Below, one piece after another: positions 23,511 to 31,948 of a stretch of 53,938 nt of DNA (positions are counted from its first letter, which is position 1; the number at the start of each line of letters is the position of its first letter). The stretch covers positions 1-53,938 of the forward strand of contig CAMNXF010000018.1 of NCBI GenBank assembly GCA_946567425.1, in the 5' to 3' direction. Under the pieces are notes generated by a model. That model had not been told where the DNA came from, made no database searches, and was given only the letters and a program-made list of their open reading frames with translations. The translations under genes were made by a program, and so were the position numbers. The stretch is from an uncultured Clostridia bacterium. GTDB lineage: Bacteria > Bacillota > Clostridia > Oscillospirales > Ruminococcaceae.

Positions 23511-23944
23511 TGAGAGCGGTAATACAAAGGACAGAGCGCGCAAGCGTTTCCATTGACGGGAAAACAGTCGGCGAGATCGGGAAAGGCTTTCTTGTGTTGC
23601 TCGGTGTGGGCGCGGAGGATACCGAAGCCGACTGTGAGCGGATAGCGAAAAAACTCGTCGGTCTGCGCATTTTCGAGGATGAAAACGGCAAGACCAATCT
23701 CTCGCTAAAGGACGTGGATGGCAGCCTGCTGATAATCTCGCAGTTCACTTTGTATGCGGACTGCCGCAAAGGAAACCGCCCCAACTTCCTTATGGCGAAA
23801 GAGCCGAAAGAAGCGGAGCGGCTGTACGAGTATTTCTGCAAGTTGTGCGCCGAGGAGATCCCCGTTGTGAAAAAAGGGATATTCGGCGTGGATATGCGTG
23901 TGGAGCTTGTGAACAGCGGTCCGTTCACGGTTATTCTGGAGTAG
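23510..23944 (+). CDS. dtd: D-aminoacyl-tRNA deacylase
   Basis: 144 aa, full length. MRAVIQRTERASVSIDGKTV, LLVLLGVGAEDTE-like core, KLVGLRIFEDENGKTNLS, the active-site SQFTLYADCRKGNRPNF and the Gly-cisPro loop NSGPFTVILE. It hydrolyses D-amino acids from mischarged tRNA. The ATG overlaps the TPM stop (TAATGA), so translation is coupled. Confidence 0.97.
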   Translation: MRAVIQRTERASVSIDGKTVGEIGKGFLVLLGVGAEDTEADCERIAKKLVGLRIFEDENGKTNLSLKDVDGSLLIISQFTLYADCRKGNRPNFLMAKEPKEAERLYEYFCKLCAEEIPVVKKGIFGVDMRVELVNSGPFTVILE

Positions 23945-23947
23945 AGT

Positions 23948-24349
23948 ATGGCTGTATCAAATATAAAGGCAGAGTTGTCGGCGGATATAGAACTGGTATG
24001 GGCGGTCATCACATCACCCGACAGCGCATGGCGCAGCGATCTTCGCGGAACAGAGCACATTAACGAAAAGAATTTTGTCGAGACCGACAGAAGCGGCTTT
24101 AAAACTCACTTTACGATAACCGCATTTGAGCCGTATTCGCTGTATGAACTCAAGGTCGACAATGACAATATTTCGGGACGCTGGACGGGAAAATTATCTT
24201 CGGTGAACGGTGGAACGATTATCGACTTTACCGAGGACATTACTCCAAAAAAGGCAATAATAAAACCGTTTGTCAAAGGGTTCCTGAAAAAGCAGCAAGC
24301 AGCATATCTGCGCGATTTGAGAAAGGCTTTGGAGAATGATCTACCTTGA
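23948..24349 (+). CDS. SRPBCC-fold small-ligand/polyketide-cyclase-like protein
   Basis: 133 aa. MAVSNIKAELSADIELVWAV, ITAFEPYSLYELKV, RWTGKLSSVNGGTIIDFTED and a C-terminal helix FVKGFLKKQQAAYLRDLRKA match the helix-grip SRPBCC fold. Ligand unknown. It starts 3 nt after dtd and overlaps the cysteine desulfurase by 14 nt. Confidence 0.8.
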   Translation: MAVSNIKAELSADIELVWAVITSPDSAWRSDLRGTEHINEKNFVETDRSGFKTHFTITAFEPYSLYELKVDNDNISGRWTGKLSSVNGGTIIDFTEDITPKKAIIKPFVKGFLKKQQAAYLRDLRKALENDLP

Positions 24350-25463
24350 CAACGCCGCCTCAGCGCCCGTAAACCCAAAAGCGCTTGCGGCGGCAATGCC
24401 GTTTTTAACGGAAAATTTTGCGAACCCGTCCTCGGTGCATACCCACGGACGGGCTGCTTCTGCGGCTCTCGATAAGGCTCGCGAACAGTGCGCGGCGGCT
24501 CTCGGGACGCTTCCCAAGGAGATTTTTTTTACGAGCGGCGGCACGGAGAGCGACAACCTGGCGGTTTTTTCCGCGCTTGGAATTAACGGAAGGCGCAAGA
24601 TCATAACCTCCGCAATAGAACACCCTGCCGTTCTAAACGCCTGCGCTGAACTTTCGCGGCGCGGCTTTGACGTCGTGCGCGTTATGCCTGACGGCGACGG
24701 AATAGTCCGTTCTGAGGACGTTGCGGCGGCGATAGACGATAAAACCGCAATGGTCTCCGTTATGACTGCGAACAACGAGATCGGCACATTGCAGCCGATA
24801 GCCGAGATCGGTGCGCTTTGCCGCGAAAGGGGCGTATACTTCCACACAGACGCGGTACAAGCGGTAGGGAATATCCCGCTCGATATGCGGAAACTGCCCG
24901 TGGATATGCTGTCCGTTTCCGCACATAAGATCGGCGGCATCAAGGGCGCGGGACTACTGTACGTCCGCAGAGGAACCCCCGTCTTGCCACTGATAGTCGG
25001 CGGCGGTCAGGAGCGCGGGATACGCTCAGGTACGGAGAACGTTTCCGCGATTTCCGCGCTCGGAGCGGCGATCGCGGAAATTACAGCGGATATTACCCGC
25101 CGTGCGGAAAAAATCACTCGGTTGCGCGATCTGCTTATCGAGCGGTTGGAGATGATACCAAATTCACGGCTGAACGGCAGCAGAACCTTGCGTCTTTGCT
25201 CTAATGTGAATTTCTCGTTCGGTAATATTGACGGGGAAGCGCTGGTTATGAGTCTTGATTTAATGGGCGTATGCGCTTCGACCACTTCCGCGTGCTCGGC
25301 GGGGAAACAGCGGCGTTCGCACGTTCTGACCGCGCTCGGACTGTCGGAGAATTGGCTTGACGGCACGGTTCGGCTCACGCTCTCGGAAGACAACACCGAA
25401 GAGGATATTTTGGCGGCAGCGGACATTATCGCAGAATGCACTGCGCGACAGCGGTCGGACTAG
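24336..25463 (+). CDS. Cysteine desulfurase family protein (NifS/IscS-like)
   Basis: 375 aa PLP enzyme. MIYLDNAASAPVNP, FANPSSVHTHGRAA, FTSGGTESDNLAV, PLP-binding Lys in SVSAHKIGGIKGAG (about residue 197), RSGTENVSAISALGAAI and the persulfide Cys in STTSACSAGKQRRSHVL (about 318). It transfers sulfur from cysteine to Fe-S cluster or thio-modification pathways. There is no IscU/NifU gene beside it, so the sulfur acceptor is not indicated. Last gene of the 21593-25463 run; convergent with the DUF3810 gene. Confidence 0.93.
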   Translation: MIYLDNAASAPVNPKALAAAMPFLTENFANPSSVHTHGRAASAALDKAREQCAAALGTLPKEIFFTSGGTESDNLAVFSALGINGRRKIITSAIEHPAVLNACAELSRRGFDVVRVMPDGDGIVRSEDVAAAIDDKTAMVSVMTANNEIGTLQPIAEIGALCRERGVYFHTDAVQAVGNIPLDMRKLPVDMLSVSAHKIGGIKGAGLLYVRRGTPVLPLIVGGGQERGIRSGTENVSAISALGAAIAEITADITRRAEKITRLRDLLIERLEMIPNSRLNGSRTLRLCSNVNFSFGNIDGEALVMSLDLMGVCASTTSACSAGKQRRSHVLTALGLSENWLDGTVRLTLSEDNTEEDILAAADIIAECTARQRSD

Positions 25464-25641
25464 GCGCCGCTTAGCGGAGGGGATTTTCCGCGGCACCCCG
25501 CTCGCTACGCTCGGGGGTACGCGCGGAAAATCCCAGTGCGCGTCCGCGTTTCGCCGCAAGCGGCAAAACCGCTGTTCGCTGCGCTCACAGCGTATCCGCC
25601 TACGGCGGATTGCGGGCGCGCACCGCCGAAATTAACATTGG
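25464..25641. repeat. Cluster of four hairpins between convergent genes
   Basis: In 178 bp: a 13-bp perfect stem 25480-25492/25522-25534 (GGGATTTTCCGCG) enclosing ACCCC/GGGGT; GCCG-CAAG-CGGC at 25553-25564; CGCTGT/ACAGCG at 25570-25592; and ATCCGCC-TAC-GGCGGAT at 25594-25610. The loops CTCGCTACGCTCG and TCGCTGCGCTC are alike. GC-rich, non-coding and located exactly between convergent stops, so it may act as a two-way terminator or be a REP-type repeat. Confidence 0.7.
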
Positions 25642-26757
25642 TCAGAGCTTGTCGGCGTAGTAAGCGAGAATAAGCTCTGTAACGCGCCCGTAGCTGAGCG
25701 TACCTTCGGTCACTCCCTGTACTTTGATAAATCTGTCGTTGACCGCTCCGGAGACCTCGGAGACTGAGACCGACGTTCCGCCGATATTAATCTCTACCTC
25801 ATGATCGGTTATGTACTTGTTTTCGGCGCTGAAATCCGCGATCATTCCGTCTGTAAGCATATCGTGCGCCTGCCGCCACATATCAATATCGTAGGCGAAC
25901 AGTTCGTTGGAGCAGTGCTTGAACGCCTCCATATATCCCGAGTAGCGGAATTCCGGATATTCACTGTTGATACAGGAGAGGAACGCGAGAAAGTTGCATT
26001 CGTTCTCAAAGGCGATACCGCGTGAGTGCGCGCTTTCGTGAGCGGCAGTGTACGGTATGGAGAAATCAGGCTGCGCCGTGTTCACATTACATTCGGCGAA
26101 GAACGGAAAGTACATTCCCGTGATGTGAGTGTATGACCACGGCTCGGAAAGCATAACGGGCTTTTGCCGCCAGATCGCCGTCCACAGGAACGGGTATTCG
26201 CCGACAAGCTTGTCGTAGCCGCTGCCCGTGCGCGAAAGCTCCTCGAAAATACTTTCGGAAAAGACCACGCAGCCGTTTTCGTCAACGGCAAGCTCCCCGC
26301 GGGCTTCTGCAGCGCCCCTCGCAAGTTCGCCGCAGACGGCAAGCAGAAACTCGGGCGTTTTCTTTGACGTATCCAGACGCATTATCTTCTCGATTGGATA
26401 ACGGTAGTAGTTCGCGCCGTGGCAAATCATATACATAAGGCTTGCGATCGACAGAGATCCACAAAGAAATCTTCCCGCTTTCAGGAGCGTTTTACCGCGC
26501 TTTTTGCTTTTTTTCAGTTTAACGATAAGCAAAACAATAAGAAAGATCACCAGCGGAACGGCTAAAATGACAAGCAGCTCCGTAAGCGAGACGGGTAAAA
26601 GACTCGTGATAAAACCGACAGGCACGGTGATAATTTTAAACAGTCCGCGAGAGAGAACATATTCGGTAAAACCGGGAAAGTATGGCAGCAAAAAATACAT
26701 AACCGCCGCCAAGACCAATGGAATAAATATCCAATATATTTTAAAAATTTTTTTCAT
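25642..26757 (-). CDS. DUF3810 membrane protein with HExxH (putative metallopeptidase)
   Basis: 371 aa from ATG 26757 (GAAAGGAAAGG upstream). Three TM helices in the first 130 residues (WIFIPLVLAAVMYFLLPYFP; PVGFITSLLPVSLTELLVIL; AVPLVIFLIVLLIVKL), then a soluble domain with AAHESAHSRGI, an HExxH zinc-protease motif, a downstream Glu-containing stretch (ENECNFLAFLSCINSEYPEF), and ENKYITDHEVEINI. This is the DUF3810 family; proteolysis is expected from the motif but substrate and role are unknown. Confidence 0.85.
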   Translation of the reverse strand: MKKIFKIYWIFIPLVLAAVMYFLLPYFPGFTEYVLSRGLFKIITVPVGFITSLLPVSLTELLVILAVPLVIFLIVLLIVKLKKSKKRGKTLLKAGRFLCGSLSIASLMYMICHGANYYRYPIEKIMRLDTSKKTPEFLLAVCGELARGAAEARGELAVDENGCVVFSESIFEELSRTGSGYDKLVGEYPFLWTAIWRQKPVMLSEPWSYTHITGMYFPFFAECNVNTAQPDFSIPYTAAHESAHSRGIAFENECNFLAFLSCINSEYPEFRYSGYMEAFKHCSNELFAYDIDMWRQAHDMLTDGMIADFSAENKYITDHEVEINIGGTSVSVSEVSGAVNDRFIKVQGVTEGTLSYGRVTELILAYYADKL

Positions 26758-26823
26758 TACCTTTCCTTTCGCTAGAAAATTGAATATTTTTTTGTGCAAT
26801 TTTAACAAAATATCCAAAAAATT

Positions 26824-26852
26824 TTGACAAAGCATTTATTTTGTGGTAAAAT
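26824..26852 (+). promoter_or_regulatory. Promoter of the 26893 gene
   Basis: TTGACA (26824-26829), 17-nt spacer, TAAAAT (26847-26852), 41 nt before the start codon. Confidence 0.8.
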
Positions 26853-26892
26853 ATATATGGTTCACAATATTTTACCTAAAGAAGGTGAGTAA

Positions 26893-27477
26893 ATGAGGCT
26901 TCCGGAAAACGACACCGATTGGCTTTCGGCTTATCTTCGGGATATAGAGATAGCAAATAAAGAGCTGATCGAAAAAAATTTTCACGTCGACCCTAAATCG
27001 ATAATCTGTGATATTTATGCATTACCCTCGCATAACCATCAGACATTTTACGGAAAACTTATTTCCGAACGCGGCTTTTATAAAATTATTTACGCTAAAG
27101 CAATACAGAATTCGATCTGGTTTTCGGAACCGATCTATATGTATCGCTTTGAAGAAGCAAAGCGGTTTGAGAACCACCCTATGAAAAAGGGACATATAGT
27201 ATGCCGCGCCAAGCTGATGGATAAATCGCTTATTAACCGTCTGCTGTTCACAACCGAGCGGCTTATCCAACTACAGCCCGAAGACGCTGTTGTTGCCGAT
27301 CTGGAGAGTGTTTTCACCGCAATAAGACTGTACGAAGACGGTGTAATGTCGCGGGAAATAATGTACACAGACGCGAAGAAACTGGAGTTTTACGATAACA
27401 CCGACAAGCATGAGGCAGTAGAATTTCTCGGCTCTTTGTACCTCTGCATTGAAAAGATCATCGGCATTGGCGATTAG
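26893..27477 (+). CDS. Unknown cytoplasmic protein
   Basis: 194 aa with a good GAAGGTGAG ribosome binding site. No signal peptide, TM segment or motif that I recognise. Sequence is charged and helical at the start (WLSAYLRDIEIANKELIEKN), beta-rich in the centre (FYGKLISERGFYKIIYAKAI, SEPIYMYRFEEAKRF), with ends SREIMYTDAKKLEFYDN and VEFLGSLYLCIEKIIGIG. It has its own promoter and is followed by a 554-bp gap. Confidence 0.6.
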   Translation: MRLPENDTDWLSAYLRDIEIANKELIEKNFHVDPKSIICDIYALPSHNHQTFYGKLISERGFYKIIYAKAIQNSIWFSEPIYMYRFEEAKRFENHPMKKGHIVCRAKLMDKSLINRLLFTTERLIQLQPEDAVVADLESVFTAIRLYEDGVMSREIMYTDAKKLEFYDNTDKHEAVEFLGSLYLCIEKIIGIGD

Positions 27478-27671
27478 CATGCGCTATTGCTCTGTCTGCC
27501 AAAACGGCAATGTGTTTTTAATTGCAAATACTTGATGTAATTTTATGCGCTGTTTATACATTTTGTTTTGCGGCGCTTGTGTGTGGAAATAAATTATAGT
27601 TTCACGATTGCGTGAGGAAAACGCCGTAGATTTCTTCTGGTGTCACTTGTGGTTTCGTTTTTTGTGTTTTT

Positions 27672-27743
27672 TGTGTTGCCGCACGGGTTGCGAGAGGACA
27701 CCCTCCCCGAATGGTGTCCTCTCGCAACCCGTGCGGCAACACA
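27672..27743. repeat. Perfect 31-bp inverted repeat, 10-nt loop
   Basis: Arms 27672-27702 and 27713-27743 are perfectly complementary (left arm begins TGTGTTGCCGCACGGGTTGC; loop CTCCCCGAAT). T-rich DNA lies on its left and A-rich DNA on its right, so neither strand has a U-tract after the stem and it is not a normal terminator. Bases beyond the arms do not pair. Confidence 0.9.
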
Positions 27744-27907
27744 CTAAATTAAAATAAACAAAACAACAACGGTCAATTTAGGCTAAAAAGCTATCAGCAT
27801 ACGCAACATTACCTCATAATTCCATTATACACCTTTTTTACAATTATTGCAAGTGTCAAGATTTGTCAATTTCACCTTACTTTCACGGAAAATTTTCAAA
27901 AAAGGGC

Positions 27908-27936
27908 TTAACATTTTGAAAGAAATGTGTTATAAT
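27908..27936 (+). promoter_or_regulatory. Promoter of the class A PBP gene
   Basis: TTAACA (27908-27913), 17-nt spacer, TATAAT (27931-27936). Confidence 0.75.
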
Positions 27937-28031
27937 GATTATATACGTCAATGGGGAAACACACGTTAGGCGCTGCGGCGTATGTGTGAGGCTGTACTAA
28001 ACATACCTTTTATTCAAGGGGTGACAAAACA

Positions 28032-30401
28032 ATGAACAAAAGAAAGAATTTTCGCTACATTAAGATCAAGGACGATGAACCGAAAAAGCCCAAAAAGCGG
28101 GAAAAGGGAAGAGTGTCGCGTAATATCGGTCACGCGCTGACCGTTGTCGGCACAACGATCTCGTCAATGCTGCTCATTCTGGTTATTATGATGTGTATTG
28201 TTGTTACGATAATTACGGTGTACATTCTTGATTTTGCCGACAACGGCTACGATGCAAACCTCCGCGACGCCGAAATGCAGTACACGACCATAGTCTACGC
28301 GTATGACGAGGACGGTCTCGAGGTCGAGCGCAAGCGTCTGTTCGAGGAAACCAACCGTATCTGGGTGGACTATGAGGACATCTCTCCGCACGTTATACAC
28401 GCTGTCGTTTCCACAGAGGACAAGCGTTTTTACGAGCATAAGGGCGTCGACTGGAGAAGAACGGTCTACGCGCTTGCCGCAGACGTTCTAAATCTTTCGG
28501 GAGCAGGTCAGGGCGGTTCTACGATAACCCAGCAGCTTATCAAGAATATAACTCAGGACGACGAGCAGACGTGGGCGCGTAAACTCCGTGAGATCTTCAG
28601 AGCACTATCGCTCGAGGAAAAATACACAAAGGTCGATATAATTGAGAGTTATCTTAACGTTATCTGGCTCGGACACCGTGTAAACGGCATAGGCGCGGCA
28701 TCGCAGCTGTATTTCGGCAAGGAGGCGAAAGACCTCGATATCGCCGAGGCAGCTATAATCGCAGGGCTTATCCGTAACCCGAATAAGCGTTCACCGTACC
28801 TTGACCTGCAGAACTGCAAGGATTCGCAGGAGTACGTATTGCAGAATATGTACGAACAGGGCTATATCAACACTAAGGAGTACGAGTCGGCGAAAGCGGA
28901 AAAGGTGCGTTTCAGAGACGTTGTGGAGGGTGACGCGTTCGGCTATATCGACCCGCGCTCAATTCAGACCGACAACCCCGACGAGCCGAACGAGGACGAT
29001 GAAAACGAGGCTTACGAGGCTTACCGCTGGAACGAATACGAAATATCCCAGAACTGGTATGTCGACGCGGCGCTCAATCAGGTAATCGAGGACTACGCCG
29101 AGCTTAAGGGCATTACCGAAATCTCCGCGCAAAGGGAGATATACAACGGCGGCTTCCGTATCTATATCAATGAAAATATGGCGTATCAGAATCTGGTTGA
29201 GGAGAAGTACCGAGATCCGTATTTGGTGGCGACGTTTTTTGATAAGGACGCAGACCCGGATGACCTGATACAGTCGGCGTTCGTGCTTATGGATTACACC
29301 GGCACGGTGCTTGCGATCTCGGGCGGTCTCGGCGATAAGCCGGGTGACGCGTGTTTTAACCGCGCAACGCAAGCAACGCGTTCGCCGGGTTCGACAATGA
29401 AGCCTATCTCGGCATATTCGACCGCAGTGCAGAACAATCTTATCAACTATTCGACCATGATGCCCGACAGAGGTATCACAATAATAGACGAGGAAAATTA
29501 TACGCTGCGGCGCTGGCCCGACAACTTCGGTATGGTGGGCGATGACGGAACGCTTATGCCTATCTGGCAGGCTGTCCGCGAATCACGCAACACAATTGCG
29601 GTAAGGGTAACGCAGCTACTCACGCCGCAGCTTTGCTACAGTCAGCTTACCCAAAATCTGGGATTTACCACACTGGTTGAATCCGATATAGCGTATTCGC
29701 CGATAACGCTCGGCGCGCTCACACACGGCGTTAAGCTGGTGGAGCTTGCGGCGGCTTATCAGATATTCGGCAACGGCGGAGTTTACTATGAACCCAAATT
29801 CTACAGCCGTGTCATCGACAGTAAAAACAACGTTATTCTTGAACAGAAGTTCTACGGCACACAGGCGATCGACAGCGACGCCGCGTGGGTAACCAACAGA
29901 ATGCTCCGCACGGTAATCACAAATCCCGGAGGCGCGGGTGCTTACGCCGATCTCGGAAACGTCGAGGTTATCGGTAAAACGGGTACGTCAAACGATGAAT
30001 ACAATCTTCTGTTTGTGGGCTGTACTCCGAGTTATATCGGCGTTGTCTGGATGGGATACGATAAGAACAACCACGAAATATACAACGGCGACGGAACTCA
30101 TCGGTATGGCGCTCAGATATGGTACGATATATTGTCCGAGATTGAGGATACGTCGCAGATACGCAAGTTCTCCCCCGATAATACGGTGCTCGAACGCAAG
30201 TACTGCACCGAGACGGGTCTGCTCGCTTCCGCATCCTGTACCAAAACGGATATCGGCTATTACCGTCAGAGCAACATTCCCAACTACTGCTCCGGCAAGC
30301 ACAACGACGAGGTTGACAAGATCAACAATCATTGGAAGAAGTATGACGAAGAGAAATACAAGGAGAGCGAGGATTATCTGAATGCGCTGCTTGGGTATTA
30401 A
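28032..30401 (+). CDS. Class A penicillin-binding protein (PBP1A-type)
   Basis: 789 aa; builds peptidoglycan by glycan polymerisation and peptide cross-linking at the outer face of the membrane. A Lys-rich cytoplasmic tail, one TM helix at about residues 42-65, then a GT51 transglycosylase domain with catalytic Glu in STEDKRFYEHKGVDW (about 128), GQGGSTITQQLIKN and EAAIIAGL. The transpeptidase domain has SxxK in RSPGSTMKPI (about 454), SxN as SRN (about 517) and KTG in GKTGTSND (about 647). The end has a C..C region (YCTETGLLASASCTKT). Ribosome binding site is AGGGGTG. Monocistronic between its promoter and a terminator. Confidence 0.97.
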   Translation: MNKRKNFRYIKIKDDEPKKPKKREKGRVSRNIGHALTVVGTTISSMLLILVIMMCIVVTIITVYILDFADNGYDANLRDAEMQYTTIVYAYDEDGLEVERKRLFEETNRIWVDYEDISPHVIHAVVSTEDKRFYEHKGVDWRRTVYALAADVLNLSGAGQGGSTITQQLIKNITQDDEQTWARKLREIFRALSLEEKYTKVDIIESYLNVIWLGHRVNGIGAASQLYFGKEAKDLDIAEAAIIAGLIRNPNKRSPYLDLQNCKDSQEYVLQNMYEQGYINTKEYESAKAEKVRFRDVVEGDAFGYIDPRSIQTDNPDEPNEDDENEAYEAYRWNEYEISQNWYVDAALNQVIEDYAELKGITEISAQREIYNGGFRIYINENMAYQNLVEEKYRDPYLVATFFDKDADPDDLIQSAFVLMDYTGTVLAISGGLGDKPGDACFNRATQATRSPGSTMKPISAYSTAVQNNLINYSTMMPDRGITIIDEENYTLRRWPDNFGMVGDDGTLMPIWQAVRESRNTIAVRVTQLLTPQLCYSQLTQNLGFTTLVESDIAYSPITLGALTHGVKLVELAAAYQIFGNGGVYYEPKFYSRVIDSKNNVILEQKFYGTQAIDSDAAWVTNRMLRTVITNPGGAGAYADLGNVEVIGKTGTSNDEYNLLFVGCTPSYIGVVWMGYDKNNHEIYNGDGTHRYGAQIWYDILSEIEDTSQIRKFSPDNTVLERKYCTETGLLASASCTKTDIGYYRQSNIPNYCSGKHNDEVDKINNHWKKYDEEKYKESEDYLNALLGY

Positions 30402-30447
30402 CGAAAAGGGCGGCAGCCTCGGCTTTGCTGTGTAATAACGTTTAAAA

Positions 30448-30480
30448 GGTCTGCGCGGCTGTCCGTGCGGATCTTTTTTA
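30448..30480 (+). terminator. Terminator of the PBP gene
   Basis: An 11-bp stem with G-U pairs (GGTCTGCGCGG / CCGTGCGGATC), CTGT loop, then TTTTTTA. Confidence 0.8.
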
Positions 30481-30494
30481 TTTCGTCTGCGCTA

Positions 30495-30523
30495 TTGCTT
30501 TTTTCCCGTGAATGGTGTATAAT
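30495..30523 (+). promoter_or_regulatory. Promoter of the GH26 lipoprotein
   Basis: TTGCTT (30495-30500), 17-nt spacer, TATAAT (30518-30523), directly behind the PBP terminator. Confidence 0.7.
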
Positions 30524-30552
30524 ATATTCAAATATCCGAAAGGAAGGTTATT

Positions 30553-31935
30553 ATGAAAAAACGATTATTGGCATTGTTTTCCGCGGCGGTACTGGCGGTC
30601 GCGTTTTCGGCGTGTTCCGCAGACGCGGAAGGTCCCGTTTTAAGCGGCAGCGGCTTAAATTCGACGAGCACAAGCTCATCGAATTTAAGCACCTCTGAAA
30701 GTTCTTTGACAGACAGCGCTCCTGAAAGCAGTTTAACAACAAGCAGCACTGAAAGTTCCACTATAACAAGCAGCACTGAAAGTTTATCAACGGAGAGTAC
30801 TCCCGAAAGCTCGTCGACGGAGAGCGCTCCCGAAAACTCGTCGACGGAGAGCGCTCCCGAAAGCTCGTCGACGGAGAGCGCTCCCGAAAGCTCGTCGACG
30901 GAGAGCGCTCCCGAAAACTCGTCGACGGTAAGTACTCCCGAAAGCTCGTCAACGTCGAGCACTCTCCAAAGTTCGTCAACGTCGAGCAATTCCGAAAGCT
31001 CCTTAACGTCCGACGTTACCGAGCCGGAAAGCAGCCCCGTACTTTCAAACCCCAACGCTTCAAAGGAGGCAGTGCAGCTGTACGAGTATATTTGTGATAC
31101 ATACGGCAATGCTATTATTTCGGGGCAGCAGGAGTCGACATGGATGGGCAGCGAGCAGTACGAGTTTGACTACATTTACGAGAAAACGGGGAAATATCCC
31201 GCAATACGCGGTCTGGACTATATGAACGACGACTTTGACGGCGTAAACAGGCGCGCCAAGGAATGGCACGACCGAGGAGGCATTGTCACGATCTGCTGGC
31301 ACTGCGGCTACGACTTTACGGGAAGCTGGGACGAGTGCATGAAAACCGTGCGGAACGACTGGGATCTTGCGCTTACAGAGGGAACGCCCGAGTATGAAAA
31401 GCTCATCGCGGGAATGGACAAGGCGGCAAAGGCTCTCAAGGAGCTGAAGGATCAGAATATCCCCGTGCTTTGGAGACCGTTCCATGAACTTGACGGAGGT
31501 TGGTTCTGGTGGAGCAAGGGAGGCGCGGACAACTTTAAGGAAATGTGGAGAATAATGTACCGCCGTTACACCGAGTATTGGGAGCTTGACAATCTTATCT
31601 GGGTCCTCGGCTATTCGGGAAACGGGCGCGGTTACGATAATTGGTATCCGGGCGACGAGTACGTTGACATCGCGGGTGCGGACTCCTACAACGACGGCGC
31701 AAATCAGAAACTGTACATATTGGTGAAAAGAGTGGTCGGAGATAAAATGCCCGTATGCTTCCACGAGTGCGGGCGCATACCGACAGTAAAGCAATTAAAA
31801 GACGGCAAGGCGGGCTGGGTCTGGTTTATGACGTGGCATACCGAGCATATTGTCGACGGGAACCGCACGTCCGACCTGAAAGAAATTTACAACGACGATT
31901 ACGTCATTACGCTTGACGAATTGCCGCCGCTTTGA
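30553..31935 (+). CDS. GH26 family lipoprotein (mannanase-like) with Ser/Thr/Glu repeat linker
   Basis: 460 aa. Lipobox AFSAC (about residues 17-21), then a low-complexity linker of about 150 aa including eight 9-residue units (consensus STESAPESS) and a catalytic domain of about 290 aa. GH26 signatures: SGQQESTWMG, GIVTICWHCGYDF, acid/base Glu in VLWRPFHELDGGWFWW (about 312) and nucleophile Glu in VCFHECGRIP (about 403). The family cleaves beta-mannans. Anchored outside the membrane by lipid, the linker would let the enzyme reach through the wall. An aldo/keto reductase follows 13 nt downstream. Confidence 0.9.
   Translation: MKKRLLALFSAAVLAVAFSACSADAEGPVLSGSGLNSTSTSSSNLSTSESSLTDSAPESSLTTSSTESSTITSSTESLSTESTPESSSTESAPENSSTESAPESSSTESAPESSSTESAPENSSTVSTPESSSTSSTLQSSSTSSNSESSLTSDVTEPESSPVLSNPNASKEAVQLYEYICDTYGNAIISGQQESTWMGSEQYEFDYIYEKTGKYPAIRGLDYMNDDFDGVNRRAKEWHDRGGIVTICWHCGYDFTGSWDECMKTVRNDWDLALTEGTPEYEKLIAGMDKAAKALKELKDQNIPVLWRPFHELDGGWFWWSKGGADNFKEMWRIMYRRYTEYWELDNLIWVLGYSGNGRGYDNWYPGDEYVDIAGADSYNDGANQKLYILVKRVVGDKMPVCFHECGRIPTVKQLKDGKAGWVWFMTWHTEHIVDGNRTSDLKEIYNDDYVITLDELPPL
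30655..30689. repeat. Inverted repeat inside the GH26 linker coding region
   Basis: TTAAATTCGACGAGC and GCTCATCGAATTTAA are complementary at 14 of 15 positions around ACAA. It encodes LNSTSTSSSNLS, so it may be a by-product of repeat expansion or a small hairpin in the mRNA. Confidence 0.6.
30787..31002 (+). repeat. Eight 27-bp tandem repeats
   Basis: Units of 27 bp starting at 30787; units 2-5 are nearly identical (TCGACGGAGAGCGCTCCCGA then AA[A/G]CTCG), units 1, 6, 7 and 8 diverge. They encode the 9-aa linker repeats, and copy number is likely to vary by slippage without shifting the frame. Confidence 0.9.
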
Positions 31936-31948
31936 GAAAGGAACAAGT

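Larger units (their letters stand above)
27478..28031. other. Long gap with a giant palindrome and the PBP promoter
   Basis: 554 bp without a gene. It carries the 31-bp stem at 27672-27743 and a promoter at 27908-27936, with a transcribed leader of about 90 nt that can form CACACG/CGTATGTGTG-type pairing (about 27961-27988). The first 190 bp are featureless. Confidence 0.6.

Noticed and set aside
30787..31002. Possible CRISPR array
   Set aside because: The 27-bp units are contiguous with no spacers and encode a protein linker in frame.
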